In this document: in pieces, positions 1-18,700 of the stretch | How the letters are laid out: every line of letters starts with the position of its first letter | Numbering within the stretch: the first letter of the stretch is position 1 | NCBI RefSeq assembly: GCF_021462225.1 | Contig: NC_061817.1 | Span: forward strand, 6,607,327-6,671,326 | Length of the DNA: 64,000 nt | Reading direction: 5' to 3' | Source: Girardinichthys multiradiatus | Lineage: Eukaryota > Chordata > Actinopteri > Cyprinodontiformes > Goodeidae | Translations under genes and position numbers: made by a program | The notes under the pieces: generated by a model | Told to the model about the DNA's origin: nothing | Database searches by the model: none | The model's input: the letters and a program-made list of their open reading frames with translations, nothing else

Positions 1-31
1 CGTTCAGTTCTAACACATTTCACCGAGGTAG

Positions 32-5580
<5,549 letters not shown>

Positions 5581-5893
5581 ACTCACCACTAAGAAACTAA
5601 AAGCACTGAGAAAGCTACAGCTAACTTACAAAGTATTACCTCACAGTTCAACTGCTGAAGTATAATAGCTACTTATTAATGTAAAACTGCCAAATGTTAT
5701 TTCACTACACTGAGTGTGTTTGACAGGCCAGAGATCAGAAAAAAAAGGTGGCTTTGTGATGTTTTTGTATCTGAGGTGTAAGAGTGATTATGACCAAATG
5801 TACCTAAAGCAGAAAGCGTGAGGGACTTTGGATGCATTTACTGCATGTACTTGTTTATAATATCACTTATTGTTAAGGAAGGAATAAATAAAA
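5581..5893 (+). terminator. cdr2l: cdr2l 3' UTR and polyadenylation signal
   Basis: Non-coding sequence after the cdr2l stop codon; overlapping AATAAA hexamers at about 5883-5892 are the first strong poly(A) signals, so a 3' UTR near 320 bases is likely. Inference from hexamers only. Confidence 0.6.
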
Positions 5894-6189
5894 TCACAAG
5901 CTTTAAAATGGAAGCATATCTGATATTCATATTTTGTTTTTCTGGAGATAAGTCCAGAGAAGCAGCAAAAATATTAATGTTTCCACATTTTATACATATC
6001 ACAGGGCATGAATAATACACATTTTATAGATTTTGTTTTTAGATCAATTTAAACTGGAATGGTCAAAAGACAATTTAAACAAGAAATAAGTTTGCATTTG
6101 TAATTTTCTAATTGATTCAGATTTCACACAGAATAAAAACTGTACATATGTCCCCATAATATCTGGTCAAAACGTGAAACTGTATGCTT

Positions 6190-7010
6190 TTTGTAGCCTT
6201 TCGTAAGCTTCTGGCTAAAGTTTGGACTGGATATTTAACAACTCTTCATGGAGAAAAGACTTCAATTGGGGAATGGACTTCATGGACTTGGCTTTTAAGC
6301 CGTCCATAAAGTTTTGAAAAGGCCATTCGAGGTTTTGGGAAGGCTGCTCCAAAACCAGCGTTGACATGCGTTTAGGATCTTTGTAATCGTTTCCAAGTTA
6401 AGGCAAGGTAGTCCTTTTCATTGTACTTTTTGCAATGCATTAGTACCACTGGCAATCAGACTGCCTCTCAGCATGACGCTGCCATTACCATACTTGTCAG
6501 TTGCTACAGTGTCCCTGGTTTTCACAGCCTTACCTCGACTGCTCTAAAGACACCGATGTGGCAAAATCAACCTGTGACAGTTTTCGAGGGAAGACATTTA
6601 GCTTGTCCACGGGGGGAGCTGCAGATTCCCATTTAGGTGCAAGACTCAGGACCTTTCCAGTCCTGGGCAATGATCTTCCATTTCATGTCAGGAAACCAGT
6701 CTTGGTGGTTGCAAGGTTGCTTCTCAACATCCTGACCTGTTTGCCAGATTCATTCCAACAACTTGACCACAACTGCTTAACAGCTACAAGACTTTTCCTC
6801 CAAATTTGTAAATCTGTAGTCATGCGTAGATCTTCCCCACAACCCCTTGAGCTTTCATATTGTCAGTCCAATGAGAAGTTAATGGCATGAGAAACTACCA
6901 GCTAGTCAATCACAATAACAGCAAGTTAATAGACCCTGGTCTCATCCATGAAGACAAATTTCTAGAACCTTCAGCACCACTTATTAAAAGATGGATCATT
7001 TCAAACGATT
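6190..7010 (-). mobile_element. Old Tc1/mariner-like remnant
   Basis: The + strand reads ATGACGCTGCCATTACCATA, the reverse of the transposase motif Gly-Gly/Asn-Gly-Ser-Ile/Val-Met-Leu, followed by text typical of reversed fish Tc1 copies (CTCATCCATGAAGACAAATT). No open frame survives. Ends are not defined. It fills the space between the convergent 3' ends of cdr2l and arhgdia. Confidence 0.55.
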
Positions 7011-7249
7011 TAGAAAAAAAAAATAAGTTCAGAACTTCAGAACAATATAAAACTAAAATATTTTGTACAATAACTTCAGAAAATGGGTTTAATAGAGCAT
7101 TAAATCAGTAAAATCTCAGAAGAGATTCCTGCCCTTGATTTGTGTATGTGTCTGAGAAGAACTGCACTGTTACAGTAGATCAGATCAAAATAAAAACAAC
7201 TTTAGTAATTTGGAGATTAACACAGAACAAAAACTAGAGACACATGCGC

Positions 7250-8539
7250 CCAGTTTGAACACTTTAATTTGAACACAAGAGATCCGTAAACTGTAGGCAA
7301 TACAGACAGCAAACCGAGTTAAACCCACCTCACTGAGAAGAACCATCAGTCCATGACACAAGCTGAATGAAGCCAAACGGATTTTCATTTGCATATGGAG
7401 TGCATAAATCAAGAAAACACTTTGTATCACCATCTGTGCTGACCATTATCATGTGTTTAAGGGCTGAGGTTTGGATACTGATAGAGAGACGACACGTCTG
7501 GAGGCAGTCAGCAGTAATAATCTCCAAGTAAGAACAGGGAATGGTTTAACGTGTCCGATATTCGATTCAGCGCTGATCTGCTGTGAAAGTTCGAGGACGA
7601 GAGGACACAGTGATAGGGACAAACTTAGGGGACTCTTAGAGTTCTTCTGATTTTTAAACCACTTACACAGAAATGAATGAAGAGATGTTACCCAACATGT
7701 ACGTCTAATTAAACCTGAAATAAAGACAAATCAAATCCTTAGCTCTGATTCCAGGCATGTCTATTACAAGTTATGTCTTAAAACAGGCTCACATAGTACT
7801 GACTCTGAAGGCAAATGGCTCAACTATTGTTGTATATCTTCAGAACAGCTATTTTTAAGGCCACCCAGATGCTAAAAAAAGCCAAAATACCTGATCAGGA
7901 GAGGACAGGCCGCAGCTAATGCAAAGGGGATTGGTGAGGGGGTTAGAGGTAACGGTTTTTCCTGTTCTCTCAGCAGATTTTAGTCAAGATCCAAACTATT
8001 TGAAAGTCCAAATAGTTTAACAAGACCCAAGTATGAGCAATCTGCTCAGAGGCTTTAGCTGGGCTCTGTCCAAGAGTTACATCCAGCAGTGACTGCTAAA
8101 TGTCTGCTTGCAGGCAGCACCACTACTTTCTGCACGATGCTGTGCAAGGCAGACCATGAAGATTACATAAAACAAAGAAAAATATTAGCCAGAGACAGAA
8201 TCAGTCGCACAGGGCAGAGGAAATCACATACTCATCTTTTTTTATTGTTTTTCTTTTATAACAAAGTATCCTGAAAATCTGGATTTTGCCTTCTCTTTTT
8301 TTGGGATAATTTAGTACTTTATCAGAAAAGGTTGGTGTAAATTAACTGGGGGATGACGATGATTATGATCTGAATAAAAGGTAGAAAATAAGTGCGAGAG
8401 CAGAGAGGAGGGGTGGGATGATGGACGGAGAGAGCAAAAGCTTAATACAACATAATGCAGAGAGAAATCATGGAATGACAGCAGGATGAGGAAAGCTGGA
8501 AAACACAGAGGGGAAAGTAAGTGACACAGAGTGGGAAAA
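7250..8539 (-). terminator. arhgdia: arhgdia 3' UTR with two candidate poly(A) signals
   Basis: On the minus strand AATAAA occurs at 8246-8241 and the variant ATTAAA at 7268-7263. The first gives a 3' UTR of about 0.3 kb, the second about 1.3 kb; mammalian ARHGDIA has a long 3' UTR, so both may be used. No coding signal is visible here. Confidence 0.45.
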
Positions 8540-11500
8540 TCAGTCTTTCCACTCCTTCTTGATGGCGAGGCTCCACTCCCAGGACAGATGATCGTACTTG
8601 TCATCGTCTGTGAACTTGGACTTGATGTTGTAGGTGCCGCGGGCCAGTATCCCTTTGGGCGCTTCCTCCAGGGTGGTGAGGAACTCATATTCCTCATCCG
8701 GTCTCGGGCCGTAGCTTCCCACCATGTAGTCCGACTTATCAACTTCACACGAGACAGGGAGAGAATAGAGATGACACAACATCCAGATACTAGGAAAGGA
8801 ACATCTTGCTACAGCAGATAACATACTGACTGCTCAGACATAGTCCAAACAGTCCCAATCTGCTTTTATAATGGGCTCTATACAGATTCATCTAAATAAA
8901 TTAGATAAATATTTATTTTTTTCAATAAATCAATCCAAAGTGGACTTCATGATATAGATTCTGTTCATTTTGATGATTGTGGCTTTGAGTAAATTAAGGG
9001 TTTTTCTTTTTTAATTGAATCGCTGAAATAAATTACCCTTTCTGAATATAATTTTTTCAGAAGTACCTGCATATAGTTGCCAGATACGTTTCTTTGCACT
9101 CATCATGGGGATACATATATTAAACTATGTATGTAAACTGTTGATTTTCTAGGATGGAAACATCATACTGACTTCAAGGTTTTAACAGGTTAGCTCAAAT
9201 ATATACATACACCACACTGATGTTTGGACAAATTTCCTTAGGGAGTTACACTTTGACCCCACTCTAGTCACCATTAACAGGCTTCTGGCATGACTCTGGC
9301 TGCATACCTGACCACTCTTATTAGAAATGGTAGGGCTGATTTTAATGTGTTGGTTTCATGGCATTAACCCCAGCTTTTGTTTATGGTCTATACATTTTCA
9401 ACAGAGTTGAGTTCAGGGCCACTTCAGAAGCTTAATGTTAGCCTGCTTTATTCATTTCATACGTTTCTGTGTGTGTTTCAGATCATTGTCCTGTAGGAAA
9501 ACCAAGATCTGCCCAGGTTTTAGCCATCTGACCCAAACTGTCATTCAGAGAGGAAGTCAAATGGTTAGAATGATCAGGGTCAAACCAGCAATCATCAAGA
9601 CAAAAGCCTATCAAAAACCAGAAGACGCCAGAAGACCAGTGTCACTGGCAGGGATTTTAATATCAGCATAGAGTTCAGGGGTGCAGGGCAAGACAGAGGC
9701 CACTAGAAAGCCCACACCTTTAAATCAACTAAAAGTCAAATAGCTACTGGAGAAAATGTTTCATTGTCCTACCCGACCAGGTTTAGGCCTCTGGCTACAA
9801 TTTTCCCACCTTCAGGAAATGTAGTGGCAGCATCATGCTGTGGGCTGTTGATGCATTGCACAAACTGGATGAAGGGCACCAAATCTTTGAGCTTCATCTC
9901 AAACCAATGGGTAGATGGCTGAAACTTGGACACCAGTGGGTGTTCCAACAAAACAATGATGCCAAACACACATGAAGAATGATTTTGGAATTGATAAAGC
10001 ATGTTAACATTGAGGATGAGGAATAGCATCTGTGCCCAGAGCCTTTGTTGTCTAGCTCATTCATGCACGTAAGGAACTGAAGGAAAGATGGGGAAGAGCT
10101 TTGTTCCTAAGGCTTTTGTTAAAAACTGTTCAAATAAATGAAGTATAAACAAAATACACATTATTGTTTTAGGTAAATGTAGTGGCCGGTTTATTAAGTG
10201 TAAAATACAAAGAACAGAAGGGAGTGGATCATAAAAACAAATGACATCCGTCTTAAAACTCATTGAAACAGGAAGCAGGTAACATAAAGAGATTAAGACA
10301 TGCTACTGAAGGGATTTTGTCATTTGTCCACTTAGCCAAGCACTGCCACCCGTTTCCAGGTATAAACAAACCTACACTAGGTGTCTGGTGGCGGTAACTA
10401 TATATTAAATAATAGGACATGAAAGGAGCTACACAGCATGGATACCTGAAGAGTTACAACTTGAAGCCAATTTAGAGAAAACCATCTTTACCTTTGACTC
10501 CTTTCCTGAATGTTTGCTGCATGTATTTGAGGCCTGATACGATGTCTTTGTTCACCTGCAAACAGCAGCATTCGTTGTGTTTTCAGCTTCAAGGAACATA
10601 AAGAAAGTTCACCACAAAGTGCAGAACAACCGCCAAACTGTCCTCACCTTGAAGTTGATCTTTATTCTGTACTCTACTCCCTCTTTCAGCGTAAATGGTT
10701 TCTTCTTGAAGTTCTCCAGGTCTCCTGGAATGGAGACAACAACAGTGGTAAAAGAAACTGAATTCTAGCTAAAGACTATTCTGACCATTTGGAACAAACC
10801 TTTAGCTTCATAATATTAAATATTCTGCATTTTCATTCGGTTTTATATCGCTGTGGTAACAGTACTGACCACCAGGTGGCACCGTGAATGCAAACAGGCA
10901 GTAGCTTTCCTTCCTTGTTATGCCTCATTCTGACCACAGAGGGGAGACAAGATGTGCCACCAGGAAGCAGCTTATTAACCCACTTCCACGAGAATCTCTT
11001 CATTACTAATTAGCAGTCTAACGACTCAGCAGGTCATTGTGTGCCTAAATTTGCATAGAGGGAAAGGACTGCTCCCTGTCTCCAATTATTGGAGTTCCTT
11101 TAGTATGTATGACGGCATGAGGGCAGAGAAAATGTCGCTCCTCCTGCTGTTTGCTAGGTGCTCTATAATACCTGCAGCTGCACAGGACTTACCCTGCAGG
11201 TCAAGGACCAGAGGAGCAGGTGCTGTTTCACAAAGCAGGGTCATCCGTGTCACCTGGACATTTGGCGCAGCGGGATCTAGGGAAAGAAAATAGTTCTTGC
11301 ATCACAAATTATTGAACTTTTCATATCAGGTTACCAGCAATGTAAAAGGAAAAGCTCTCGAGTTTAAAAGAAAAATCTCAAGAATTGTGCCTTTTAATCT
11401 GACTTTCTTTCTCTAACAGTACTTATTAGGAAACATCTTTCTACAGCTGATTTCTGTATTTGTCCAGAAGTATAATTTGGACATCACGGTACAGTTCTTC

Positions 11501-12759
11501 AGACATATCCTAAAGACTGCTTACTTGCCACAAAAATAAATTCTACTTTTCATAAAATAATGTATTGATAGGGAAATATGATGATAGACCACAACAAACT
11601 AGGTCAGGATTATAATGCTTAAGCATAACAGATGTAGGGTTTTGAATATTATCTACAAATGAAAATCAGGTGTGTAGTCGTTTCCTCTAAGTCAATATTC
11701 ATTAGAACCACGCTGCGCTGCATTTTATTTCTGGTACGTCTCTGCCACCTCTGCCCATCTAGAGACGGACATTCTGGCACCCGTCAGTTTGTGGCAAATG
11801 GTCTTTTTGTCACTTTTCTATAATATTTGTGGAATACATAACAGGTGTCCTGTCAACAGATTATCCTACCTGAGCTGCATCACTGCAGCTCCTCCAGAGT
11901 GACCACAGGCCTCTTGACTGCTTTATTGATTAAAGCTCTCCTCGTCTGTCCTGGCAGTTTCGCCATATTCTATCAGTTATCTTAATGGCAGTTTGAACAG
12001 ATTTCCAAGATGGGACATCGTTTGTTTGTTAATCTATCTATTACTGGACTTTATTTAGGGGTACCAAAGTGAAGTGGACTGAAAACAACATTTTTAGTAA
12101 AACATTTAGAAAACCATGCACCATTTTCCTTCCAATTCACCATTATACACTAATGTGTTGGTCTATCACATAAAATCTAAATGACAGTGCAGCGTGGTTT
12201 TAATTTGAAGAGTTTAAAAGGTGTAAATACTTTTCCAGAACATAGTAAAAGCTAAACATATTCAGAAACTCTGATTGCAGCGATGGCGTGCGGAGAGAAA
12301 TGGAAACTTTTGACACGTGGCATTAGCGTTTATTCTTGTATTATCATCTTTGTTTATATGACGAGGATCATGGAACATGGTAGTTTTATGTTGTGAAGTG
12401 GAAGCGAATCTCTGTAAGGCAGGGATTTGTCAGAGCAGAAGGCATAATAATTCACAGGCAGAGAGAGTCAATCTTAGTTGCTCTGTTTTCACAACAAAGA
12501 CCTGACATTTACTGATGGACAGTATTGATGGACCAAACAAGCGGAGCAGTGACTTAGGTCACCACGAACCTGCAACCACGGCAACTTTGCCTAGCAGCGC
12601 CTCCTTGTACTTCCGCAGGCTCTCGTCATCTTTGTCCAGCTCCTGGATCTCCTGTAAGCTCTTTTGGGCAGGAGGTTTGTAGTTTATGTCAGATTCCTTC
12701 TCTTCGTTGGCCTCTGCGATCTGTTTCAGCTGCTCCGGTGTGAGGTCCTGCTCTGCCAT
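8540..12759 (-). CDS. arhgdia: arhgdia, Rho GDP-dissociation inhibitor 1 (alpha)
   Basis: Five coding exons on the minus strand: 12759-12570 (ATG), 11276-11193, 10724-10648, 10555-10492, 8742-8540 (TGA). All borders are GT-AG, phases agree, and the total is 618 bases or 205 residues (human 204). The start reads [16 protein letters not shown] and [20 protein letters not shown]; the end reads [18 protein letters not shown] and [16 protein letters not shown]. The family extracts prenylated Rho, Rac and Cdc42 from membranes and keeps them GDP-bound in the cytosol; residues 1-60 form the regulatory arm and the rest the immunoglobulin-like domain that takes the lipid. Ser34 (a PKC site in human) is present; the human PAK1 sites Ser101 and Ser174 align with Pro101 and Thr175. 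The exon holding ATG has an acceptor at 12771-12772, so 11 bases of 5' UTR precede the start and a non-coding exon lies upstream. Confidence 0.97.
9060..10055. mobile_element. Two old Tc1-like remnants abutting in opposite orientation
   Basis: About 9160-9540 carries CAGATCATTGTCCTGTAGGA, the reverse complement of the Phe-Gln-Gln-Asp-Asn-Asp region, so it runs on the minus strand. From about 9541 the plus strand encodes [20 protein letters not shown] and, after frameshifts, [12 protein letters not shown] near 9940-9975, the second catalytic Asp region (Asp here changed to Asn). All frames are broken. The whole lies in the arhgdia intron between its last two coding exons. Confidence 0.65.
12120..12250 (+). 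repeat. Tc1 3'-end fragment
   Basis: Short piece with GTGTTGGTCTATCACATAAA and TGTAAATACTTTTCC, the terminal region shared with the Tc1 at 1790-3480 and the MITE at 40225-40665. In the first arhgdia coding intron. Confidence 0.6.
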
Positions 12760-12770
12760 GATGTGCTAGA

Positions 12771-15700
12771 CTGTGGCAGGGGAGGGGGAGAAGAGAGTCA
12801 GAAAACAGGAATATATCACGTAATCGAGTGGCCACCATTGTTCCCCAATTCTTGTTTAATGAAAACTGCAGGTGAAGCAAAGCAGCAAAGAGCCACTGCT
12901 GCTGAACAATAGTCAGGGATTCTTTATTCTCAGAGAAACCTTTGGGAACTTTGACCTCAGGAGCAGGCAGTTTAAAGCACACGTGTATGTACACACAAAG
13001 GCATGCATTATTAGCGCATGCATTACACAGTTAAGACAGAGTTAGGACAATTACTCATAAGATGGGATGGTTAAAACAGGATAATCTGGGTGAATTATTA
13101 TATCACACACATTAAGCGAGGAAGGAGGGCAGTTATTACGAATCAACAGGTTGCAGATAGAGATCATTTCACCAAAGATCAGAATCTGAAATGTTTCCTC
13201 AAAGGCTCTGAACAGAGATAGGCAGGTTTAAAAATAAAATTAAAATCCCTATTCGTTCAATACATCAGAACTGACAACTGCCTTGCCTGCTGATGGAGGT
13301 CAGAGGGCTCGGTGGCGCCGACTGTATGGCAGCCTCGCTTCTGTCAGCCTGCCCCAGGGCAGCTGTGGCTACAATGTAGCTCACCACTGTCGGTGTGTGT
13401 GTGTGCGTGTTATTGTGTGGGTGGACAACTGATTGTAGTGTTAGGGGCTTTGGGGTCCTCTGACTAGATAAAGCTATACACAAATACAGACCATTTACAA
13501 TAACAAATCTCACCATCTGCATCAACCAACAAGCAGAACGTTCGTTAATGCACTTTTAGAGTTTAATAAAAATCCAACAAAAATTTGATACAGTTTTGAA
13601 CCATTAATAATACTGTAATTGAAACCTACCATCTCTATCAGAGAACCCGCAGCACGCCTTTTTTCTTATATGTAACAGTTCTTGGAAAATACAGGGGTCA
13701 ACCAACATTAGAACTGGCAGTTCAGACCTCACACAAAAGCTGAAATCAGTATTGGCCAGAAAAACCATGATTGGTGCACATCTTTTTACCCTGGTTAAGG
13801 TAAAAAAGGAGTGGGAGAACAGCTGGTGCACACATGCAAGGCAAAGCCTTAAGAGAGCCAAGCAACATCTGCAAAAGGCAGCTGGATTACAGAACAACCA
13901 TAACTCTGATCTTCACTTATTCTGGTTCAAGTCCTGAAACCGACAGCCTGTCAGATAAGTCGTTACAGAGGCAGTTGCAAAATCGCAGCATAGACTGATT
14001 TCTTTCCTAATTTGAAGAAGTGACACTCTATAAAAAACATAATCTGACAGAATAATTATCTGTTGCTTCCCTTCAACTAACAAGCAGAACGCCCTGGAAC
14101 GTCTCAACAAGAAGGTTTTCAAGCTTTCAATAGTTGCTTCATGAGTCAAGCATCTAAAAAAATTAAGGCTCTTACAGATGTTATCACCAGTGAGAAGCGT
14201 TTCTGACTATAAATAACTAAAAATGGGAGAAGAACATCAGCGCTGAGTGGAACTGCTCTGAAGCAAAAGAGGAAGGTGTCAGAGCAAACAGTTTCATCAT
14301 CTGTTACAAATGATTCTTCCTATAAAAAGGCATAATAATAATTTCAACCAGTAACTCAATCTGGTTGACAGCCCAGTCGTCCTTTACCAAACACAGACAG
14401 GCAAACAGACACCTAAACTCTCGGGGGACATAGAGTCCTGACCGATGGGGCTGATGAGGCCGGCCGCACCTGCTCAATGGAGGTGGACACTAAGAAGCTC
14501 GAAGATCGCTCACTGCTGTTCATCTGCACTTAACCCTCCACAGATATCTGGCTATTAGCAGCTCTGAACGCAGCTCAGTTTTCCCAACTCAGGGCCTCAA
14601 CGCACCCAGAAAGGGTTCCTTTCAAATTCCTTTGAAAGCGACTGCATGTTTGGGCTGGTCAGCTGTGTTAGAAGGTTTCAAGGGAAACCAGGACCAGATA
14701 TCTCAGCCGTGCTTTGATGTCGTTCTTCAAATGCCAGGGGAGCAAGTTTTTTCCCTCCATTTTCTTGCTTCCTCTGCCTGATCTTCTTGCAGCAACACAC
14801 TGCAGCATACCAAGCTGTCCCAAAGCAGGAAGTGCTCAGTCAAACAAGACACACAATGTTCTACTGGAAACTACTAAAGAGTTCACTCTTTGGGTTAGGA
14901 CTTCCCCAATTTAATTTAAATGTTGATGGACTACTGAGCCCAAATTATGTTAAGTGTTTAAGACATTTTTTGCTTTTTTCTTGTTAAAATAACCACAATC
15001 TGACAAGATAGAATATGAAACAGGAACAAATGTATTTAAACCACATTATCGGGCGTTTTAATAAAACGCTGGAGAAAGAGCTGGATTCTGTCAAGCTGCA
15101 CACAGCTGGTTAGCTGGCTGAAAGAAGACTACAATTGATTATGCAGTTTCATCTTTTTAGGAAACAAAAAGAGCAACACGCTCCGCTCGGTTTCAAATGA
15201 CGGTGATTGAAAAATAAAGTTTGCAAGTTAAAACCAGCATTTCTGTTAAGCAGCCGACTGCAGGCTAGGTACCACAGCAGATAGCTTGACTAATAAACCA
15301 ACCGTTACCTGGTGATAAATGTGAGTTACTCTGAAGAGCAGAGCAGGAAAAAAGGCGGCTATAATAATCTGTCAGAATTTTGAAATAAAACTAAATTTAG
15401 TAGGTGTCTATTTTCACATAAGTTCTTTATCAAAATAACCATAAATTCTCAGTAATCAAAATGGTATTTGGCTACAGCATGGTTGCAGTTCTGTTTAAAA
15501 TAAAAGCCATTAAATAAAGTTATTTGTTCTTGTTTAAATTCTTGTGTAACCTTTTACCCACGGTTATCACTGCTTGGCCTAATAGACATAAACATTGCAC
15601 TGATTTATGCTGTATGATGATTATTGCATCTGAACACGTTGCACAATGATGGCATTATTTAGAGATACCTTCTTAATCAAATATGACACTGCTGATTTAG

Positions 15701-18700
15701 TCATTTAAAAAGGCCCACGTGCTCCATATAACAGTCAAACAATGCTGACATCACTACCCTTATAATGACAGGCATGTTTTTCTCTCTCCAGGCTCACACA
15801 AAGCGAGCTGTGGTTAAAGTTGCCAGAAAGAGGCCCTGTCATTGTTCGGCCCGCTGGGAATAAGCCCCTGTGGTCATGGGACTGAATGTTCGGCTGAACC
15901 TCGGTGTCTCAGCCATCACCTGCACAGCTCTGCAGGGGGAGAGCAAACTGTTTGCCTGAGGAAGCAGCAGAAACCTCCAAACACGCCAGACTTGGCAGCA
16001 GCTAAGGCTGGAGATTAGGCCTGTTCCTTGGGAACACCGTGGAGACTGCTGAAAGGTTGTATTATGGACCAGGAGGCACTTTTAACTTTCTGTTAAACAT
16101 AATTGCGCTGATCTGGAGATAATTTATGTAGTGTATGGAACAAGGTTCAGCCCACCACCAAACTTCTCTGACTGTCACCTGAGCCACAGTCTACCCCCTG
16201 CGTGGTGGTGTAGTGTCAGTGAAGCTGATGCAAGGACAGTGAGATGGTGTTCAGTGATACACATACTAATCAAGCACTGCCCTTGGAGAAAGTTCAGGTT
16301 TCACAGGGTGAGCAACCACCTTGAATGTTTCATTTCTCTTTAATAAAACCATCAGTCAAATAACTTATAGGTTTTGTGACCAGCTCCCATTTTTTTATTG
16401 TGCCTTCTGATTTATTGTAAATATACGACAGGCATCTAGTTAAATGAATGATGATCCCGCCTTCCTTATTCAGACATTTATGAGATTTCAAGTAAATCTT
16501 AAATACAGCAACCTTTCATGCAGGACTGGGAAGGGGGCAGGGGAAGGTGTTTATATTCAGGCTTTTCAATAAAATGTCAGCAACAAACAGCATACAGCAA
16601 TACGCAGAGGAAGTTGAAATACTGAATCTGGTCAGACGAGTTTGGATATAATAAGTGGAAATGCACCAATCATGCTTTTCCAGACCAATACCGATTTCCG
16701 TTTTCTTGGAGGTCTAACTTTTTGGTTCTGTTGTTGTCTTTGTTTTTTTCTTTTAAAGACTATAAAACATGACAGAGAAAAAAATTTTACTGCAGGATCT
16801 TTACACAGAAGTAGTTGTTTTAAATCCAACAAAAACTTACAAGGTTATTCCAATTTATGCATCGAAACAATCACATCTCTACAAGACATATGGTTCTTTG
16901 ACGTTTATTGCACTTAAAAAACGAGCACCAAACCTCATGATGTTGGGTGGTATGTTTATAGATAGTTTTGATGCATTCAATAGGGCAAAATCCATATGTG
17001 ATCTTTTTGCCAAGTGATTTTATTAGAAAAACAACTTAATCGAGAAAGAAAACAATATTAAAAAAAGACTCTTGGCACATCCTGCATTGCAAGTTTTTTT
17101 TATTTTAAACTTTAGACTCAATAAATGCACATTTATTTTCAGCATACTCAACGAGCATCATGTTGAAATCATCATGATTTCAACATATGACAGTGACACA
17201 GTGGTTGCTGTTTTATGCTGTTTAAAATTCTCCTTCGGGATTAATAAAGTACTTTGAATTGAATAATTGTTTAATATTAGCCTAACTCAACCTGTGCTAT
17301 GATACAAAAGCAGGAATGAGCAATTATCTTTTCGTTTATTGTTTTCAGGAAAGAATATTGTGATACATGATGAAAGGTAAGAATTGTACTGGACGATATT
17401 AAAACAGTATTGGGTACTTTTGCTGTTTGAACAATTTTGGGGCACTTTTTAAGCTTTAAATTTTACGCTCTAACAGAAGTATTACAAAAAAAGACTGATT
17501 AGTTTTTAATATTTTTTTTTCTCTTTTTCACAATTAATACTAAAAAATATCATGATGTAATTTTGAGTACCTATACTTAATAAACATATGGAGCCCCTGA
17601 AGCACACCTTGGGGTTGCGACCTTTGTTCTTAACAAGGTGATTCAATATAAATTCAGCATACAGGCTGCGACCCAAAGGGAAAGGAAAAAAGTTACATCA
17701 CAACGTTTGGTCCCACAACTCATAATTTACATGATGGAACGCTCTAACGGGGAACAAAGCTCATGTTCACCTTCATGACAACACAAAAATATGATTACTG
17801 TCACACTAAAGGTGACCGGGGAACCTCTAAGCTATGATATTTACTGGCGCCCTGCAGCGGCTTTGATCCTTTCAGATCTCTTGGTGCTCTGGTCTCTTCA
17901 TCTAGTTATGTTTCTGTAATACTGCTCAAAGCAGCACAACCTGTTTTCATGGCTGCAATCATATCTAAGATTCTGCGTTTGATTAGTTAGTGCTAAAACA
18001 GCGGGACAAAAAATTTAAGAAAGAGAGCCATGCATGTCAGGCTGCACCGCGGCCATTTTCTGCAGTCAAGAAGCAACTGCAAACTTCCTTTTTCATGCGA
18101 GGAGAAGCGCAATGATTCACATCCTTTAGGTTGCTAAACCGCAGCAGTGCAGAGATGAAGCACAGCTCATCGTCTTCATACTTCTATCAAACACTAAACT
18201 AACTAAACCTAACTTTTTTTTATTACAACTGCAGAGACGGTTATACAAGTAAATAAAATTCTGCTGGTAAGGTAGGGTTATGGACCAAAAATTACCCAAA
18301 GCTTTCCTGAAGTGTTGCAGCAAGACCTCAGAACTGATACAATATAACAGACCAGGAGGTGAAGAAAAAAAGGGACAGGGTATTTATGAACAACTAAGAG
18401 AAGGTCAAAGTGACTTGATAACTGCATTGCATCTGTAGCAAAGAGACCAATTGCAGAAAAAATAAATAAATCAACATAGAAAGAGTTGTGGGAGCTGAAG
18501 ATGCAAAACATCTTAAGAACACATAGAAAGGCTCAGAACTAATAGCTGCTGAATATCTCCTGCATACAGCTGCAGAAAACATGGAGAAGATGGGAGAGCT
18601 CAGGTGCAAACTAGAAGACCTGCAACAACTTTAAATTCATGTGAAAAACAAATGAAAAATATAAAAACCATGCTACAAATTATTTCATCTTAAAATATTG

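Noticed and set aside
16131..16917. Open frames of 66-91 codons in arhgdia intron 1
   Set aside because: Length expected by chance in A+T-rich DNA; Phe/Cys/Lys-rich low-complexity products and a dispersed repeat fragment nearby.
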